The notes under the pieces were generated by a model. The model did not search any database and was not told the DNA's origin. It saw nothing but the letters and a program-made list of their open reading frames with translations. A program made the position numbers and the translations under genes. Below are positions 15,610-17,573 of a DNA stretch of 17,573 bases, piece after piece. The stretch is from NCBI GenBank assembly GCA_937875295.1, contig CALLXS010000042.1:1-17573 (forward strand), in the 5' to 3' direction. This DNA is from an uncultured bacterium (GTDB lineage: Bacteria; Bacteroidota; Ignavibacteria; Kapaibacteriales; UBA2268). Position 1 is the first letter of the stretch. Every line of letters begins with the position of its first letter.

Positions 15610-17573
15610 CTATTTATAAAATTTCTGTGATTTAATCTCTAATGGTCTAAATCCATTACGGAAATATAAGGTTTTAATAGTATGTTCACCTAAAATCATA
15701 TTCAATAAAATATTATCAATTGGTCTATTTAAAGTATCTTCGATTTCCAGCTTATAATTTTGAAGATACAATTTCCTTAGGGTCATAGCATTAGCTTGCA
15801 TATTTGGTTTTGCTTGGTATAGAGCAATATTTTCTTTTTTGTCCCATGCGTTTTTCCATTTGCCATTGCCCCAGGTATGTGAATCAATTCTATCGTTAGT
15901 ATATATTGCATTATCAGCATAATCAGCAATTTTTTGGGTTACACCTAAATCTTTTAAATTACCAGTATTTACTTCAATTCGATCTATAATAGAATTTATA
16001 TCAAAATTTTGAATTCCAATGTCATAATTTTTGTTCAATAAATGCCATTTATATAATAAATCATCGGCTAATCTCATTGCCATTCCCAAATGTGTAGCAA
16101 CTGTTCTAAAATTATCATATCTAAAATAAATTCCTCTATATTCTTTTTTATCTCTATAAATAGTCCCATTATTAATTTCATCATCAGTTAATCTATCTTC
16201 AAAATTGGATTTTCCTTCACCATGTTCTATACCAAAATATTTAGGAGTTGACAAAAATACTTTAAACGATTCTTCACTTGCAGTATAATCTCCACCATTA
16301 AACTTAAAACTACTAGAAGCAGACTTAATTTGATTTAAAAAATGTCTATACTTTTCTATTACATTTGAAAATAATCTTGTATCAGAAGATTTTGCACCAT
16401 AACTTATATTTAATAGAATCTTTGCTGGTGTCAATTCTGCTTGGTAACCATCGAAAGCTTTTGAAGTATAAACTTCATCTTTAGTAGTACTTTCAGGAAA
16501 TTTTGCTCTAATTAATGGTGTATAACTATATAGTCTCAAACCTCTATTGTTTTCTTTTTGTAAAATTTTTATATATTCAACATTTACTACATTTCCGTCA
16601 ATCTTTTTGTAATGTGAAGGCTTTGAATTTATCCAAGGATGATCAAAATTACGTTGTAATTCGATTAGAGTGAATTTATCTTTAATGTCTTTATATTGCG
16701 AAGTCCTAAAATGATATTCAAAAATATTTTTAATGTCGGCGCTTCTCTCTCTGAGTATTCTATCTTGAATAGATTCTTCTTTTTTAGATTTATCTGAAAG
16801 TTTATCTGAAGATTCACTTTTTTGGCCCGTAATTCTATCGGTCATCTTTGTAGTAGAAGAAACCTCGTATGATTTTGAAGCAGTATTATTATTTACAACA
16901 TAAGTATAATTTGTGGTTTGATACCCGGTTTGAGACTCGGCAGAAGATGTATTTAGTGTAGCATAATTGTTATTACTACCAGTATTAGATTTTCCAGAAT
17001 TTTTTGCATTTATATTTGAGCTAGATTTTCGCCCATTATTTAAACTATAGATATTTGTGCTACTTTTAAAAGTGGTTAAACCATTAGTATTTATATTTGA
17101 AAAATTATTTTTAGCTTTTGTTTCTTCTTCAGGTACATCCCAAGATCCCAATAATTCTGGATTTGCATCTTTTTGATCATTTGTTAAACTAATTTCATCA
17201 GCTGATGCTTTATTATTAGATCCAATTTCCGAAACTGTGTCTTTTTTCGCATATTGAGCATCTACTTGACTTTTATTAACTACATAAAAACGTATTTGGT
17301 AAATATTTTTTTGTATTAAATCTTTCATATCAAATATAATTACTGGTTTGTTGTTTCTTCTTGTAAAAGCATAATTAAATGTTATAGGAGGTTGCTTTTT
17401 ATCTGTTAAATTTATAAATTGACCAAAAAGTGCATCCTTCCCTAAATTTATATCTCTTTTTTCAATCAAATATTCCTGAGAATAAGCTAAATTTATAAAT
17501 CCTTTTTCTCCATTCTTTGAGAAAACTTCATATTGTCTATCCATTGGATATGCATCAACAATGTTATCTTTGT
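15610..17573 (-). CDS. Large protein of unknown function, 5' end beyond the window
   Basis: An open frame that enters from the right edge and stops at 15610. The first in-window ATG (17544) gives 644 residues, but nine more in-frame codons without a stop precede it (encoding KDNIVDAYP), so the true start is probably outside. Counting from that Met, residues about 1-95 look beta-rich (FINLAYSQEYLIEKRD, ITFNYAFTRRNNKPVIIFD, YQIRFYVVN). A Ser/Asn/Thr/Lys-rich low-complexity linker fills about 100-260. A well-structured C-terminal part (about 260-644) includes YFRYDNFRTVATHLGMAMR (split around 474-492), HTWGNGKWKNAWDKKENIA and HTIKTLYFRNGFRPLEI. I do not recognise any domain. Whether it has a signal peptide cannot be seen. 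It is the first visible gene of the minus-strand cluster, 49 bases before the FN3 gene, so an envelope or extracellular role is plausible but only from context. Confidence 0.8.
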   Translation of the reverse strand, partial: KDNIVDAYPMDRQYEVFSKNGEKGFINLAYSQEYLIEKRDINLGKDALFGQFINLTDKKQPPITFNYAFTRRNNKPVIIFDMKDLIQKNIYQIRFYVVNKSQVDAQYAKKDTVSEIGSNNKASADEISLTNDQKDANPELLGSWDVPEEETKAKNNFSNINTNGLTTFKSSTNIYSLNNGRKSSSNINAKNSGKSNTGSNNNYATLNTSSAESQTGYQTTNYTYVVNNNTASKSYEVSSTTKMTDRITGQKSESSDKLSDKSKKEESIQDRILRERSADIKNIFEYHFRTSQYKDIKDKFTLIELQRNFDHPWINSKPSHYKKIDGNVVNVEYIKILQKENNRGLRLYSYTPLIRAKFPESTTKDEVYTSKAFDGYQAELTPAKILLNISYGAKSSDTRLFSNVIEKYRHFLNQIKSASSSFKFNGGDYTASEESFKVFLSTPKYFGIEHGEGKSNFEDRLTDDEINNGTIYRDKKEYRGIYFRYDNFRTVATHLGMAMRLADDLLYKWHLLNKNYDIGIQNFDINSIIDRIEVNTGNLKDLGVTQKIADYADNAIYTNDRIDSHTWGNGKWKNAWDKKENIALYQAKPNMQANAMTLRKLYLQNYKLEIEDTLNRPIDNILLNMILGEHTIKTLYFRNGFRPLEIKSQKFYK

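Noticed and set aside
17542..17544. ATG at 17544 as the start of the last gene
   Set aside because: The frame stays open through nine more codons to the window edge, so the start is more likely outside.

Overview
The window looks like chromosomal DNA from an AT-rich member of the Bacteroidota or a close relative in the FCB group (Ignavibacteria and Kapabacteria are possible). The clues are a Por/type IX secretion (T9SS) C-terminal sorting domain on a 1538-residue secreted protein, a Bacteroidota-style DapD, A/T-rich leaders with no Shine-Dalgarno sequence before the start codons, and roughly 30% GC by eye. I see no tRNA, rRNA, CRISPR array, insertion sequence, integrase or phage structural gene. 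No stretch longer than 300 bases lacks a gene; the largest gap is 198 bases (5364-5561).

Left part, plus strand (66-3918): three closely spaced genes encode an agmatinase-type ureohydrolase, tetrahydrodipicolinate N-succinyltransferase (DapD, lysine/diaminopimelate synthesis) and an exported prolyl-oligopeptidase-family serine peptidase. They end at a strong hairpin (3939-3968) that can also terminate the convergent minus-strand gene at 3990-5363, a membrane-anchored or secreted protein I do not recognise.

Middle, minus strand (5562-7830): a two-gene unit encodes a double zinc-ribbon protein with a C-terminal membrane segment (like Bacillus YdjG) and an SPFH-domain protein (like YdjI) that carries a GYF_2 domain and a proline-rich tail. 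In Bacillus subtilis the related genes sit next to pspA and are linked to membrane stress. No PspA gene and no YdjH-like gene is visible here.

Right part, minus strand (7914-17573): four genes read in the same direction with gaps of 49, 56 and 25 bases and end at a hairpin-plus-U-tract terminator (7861-7900). In transcription order they are: a large protein of unknown function cut off by the window edge, an exported multi-FN3 protein, a giant T9SS cargo protein (N-terminal beta-helix, twelve Big_2 Ig-like domains, sorting domain) and a lipoprotein with an unrecognised domain. This is the least understood part of the window and looks like a cell-surface or extracellular module transcribed as one unit. 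I cannot name its function.
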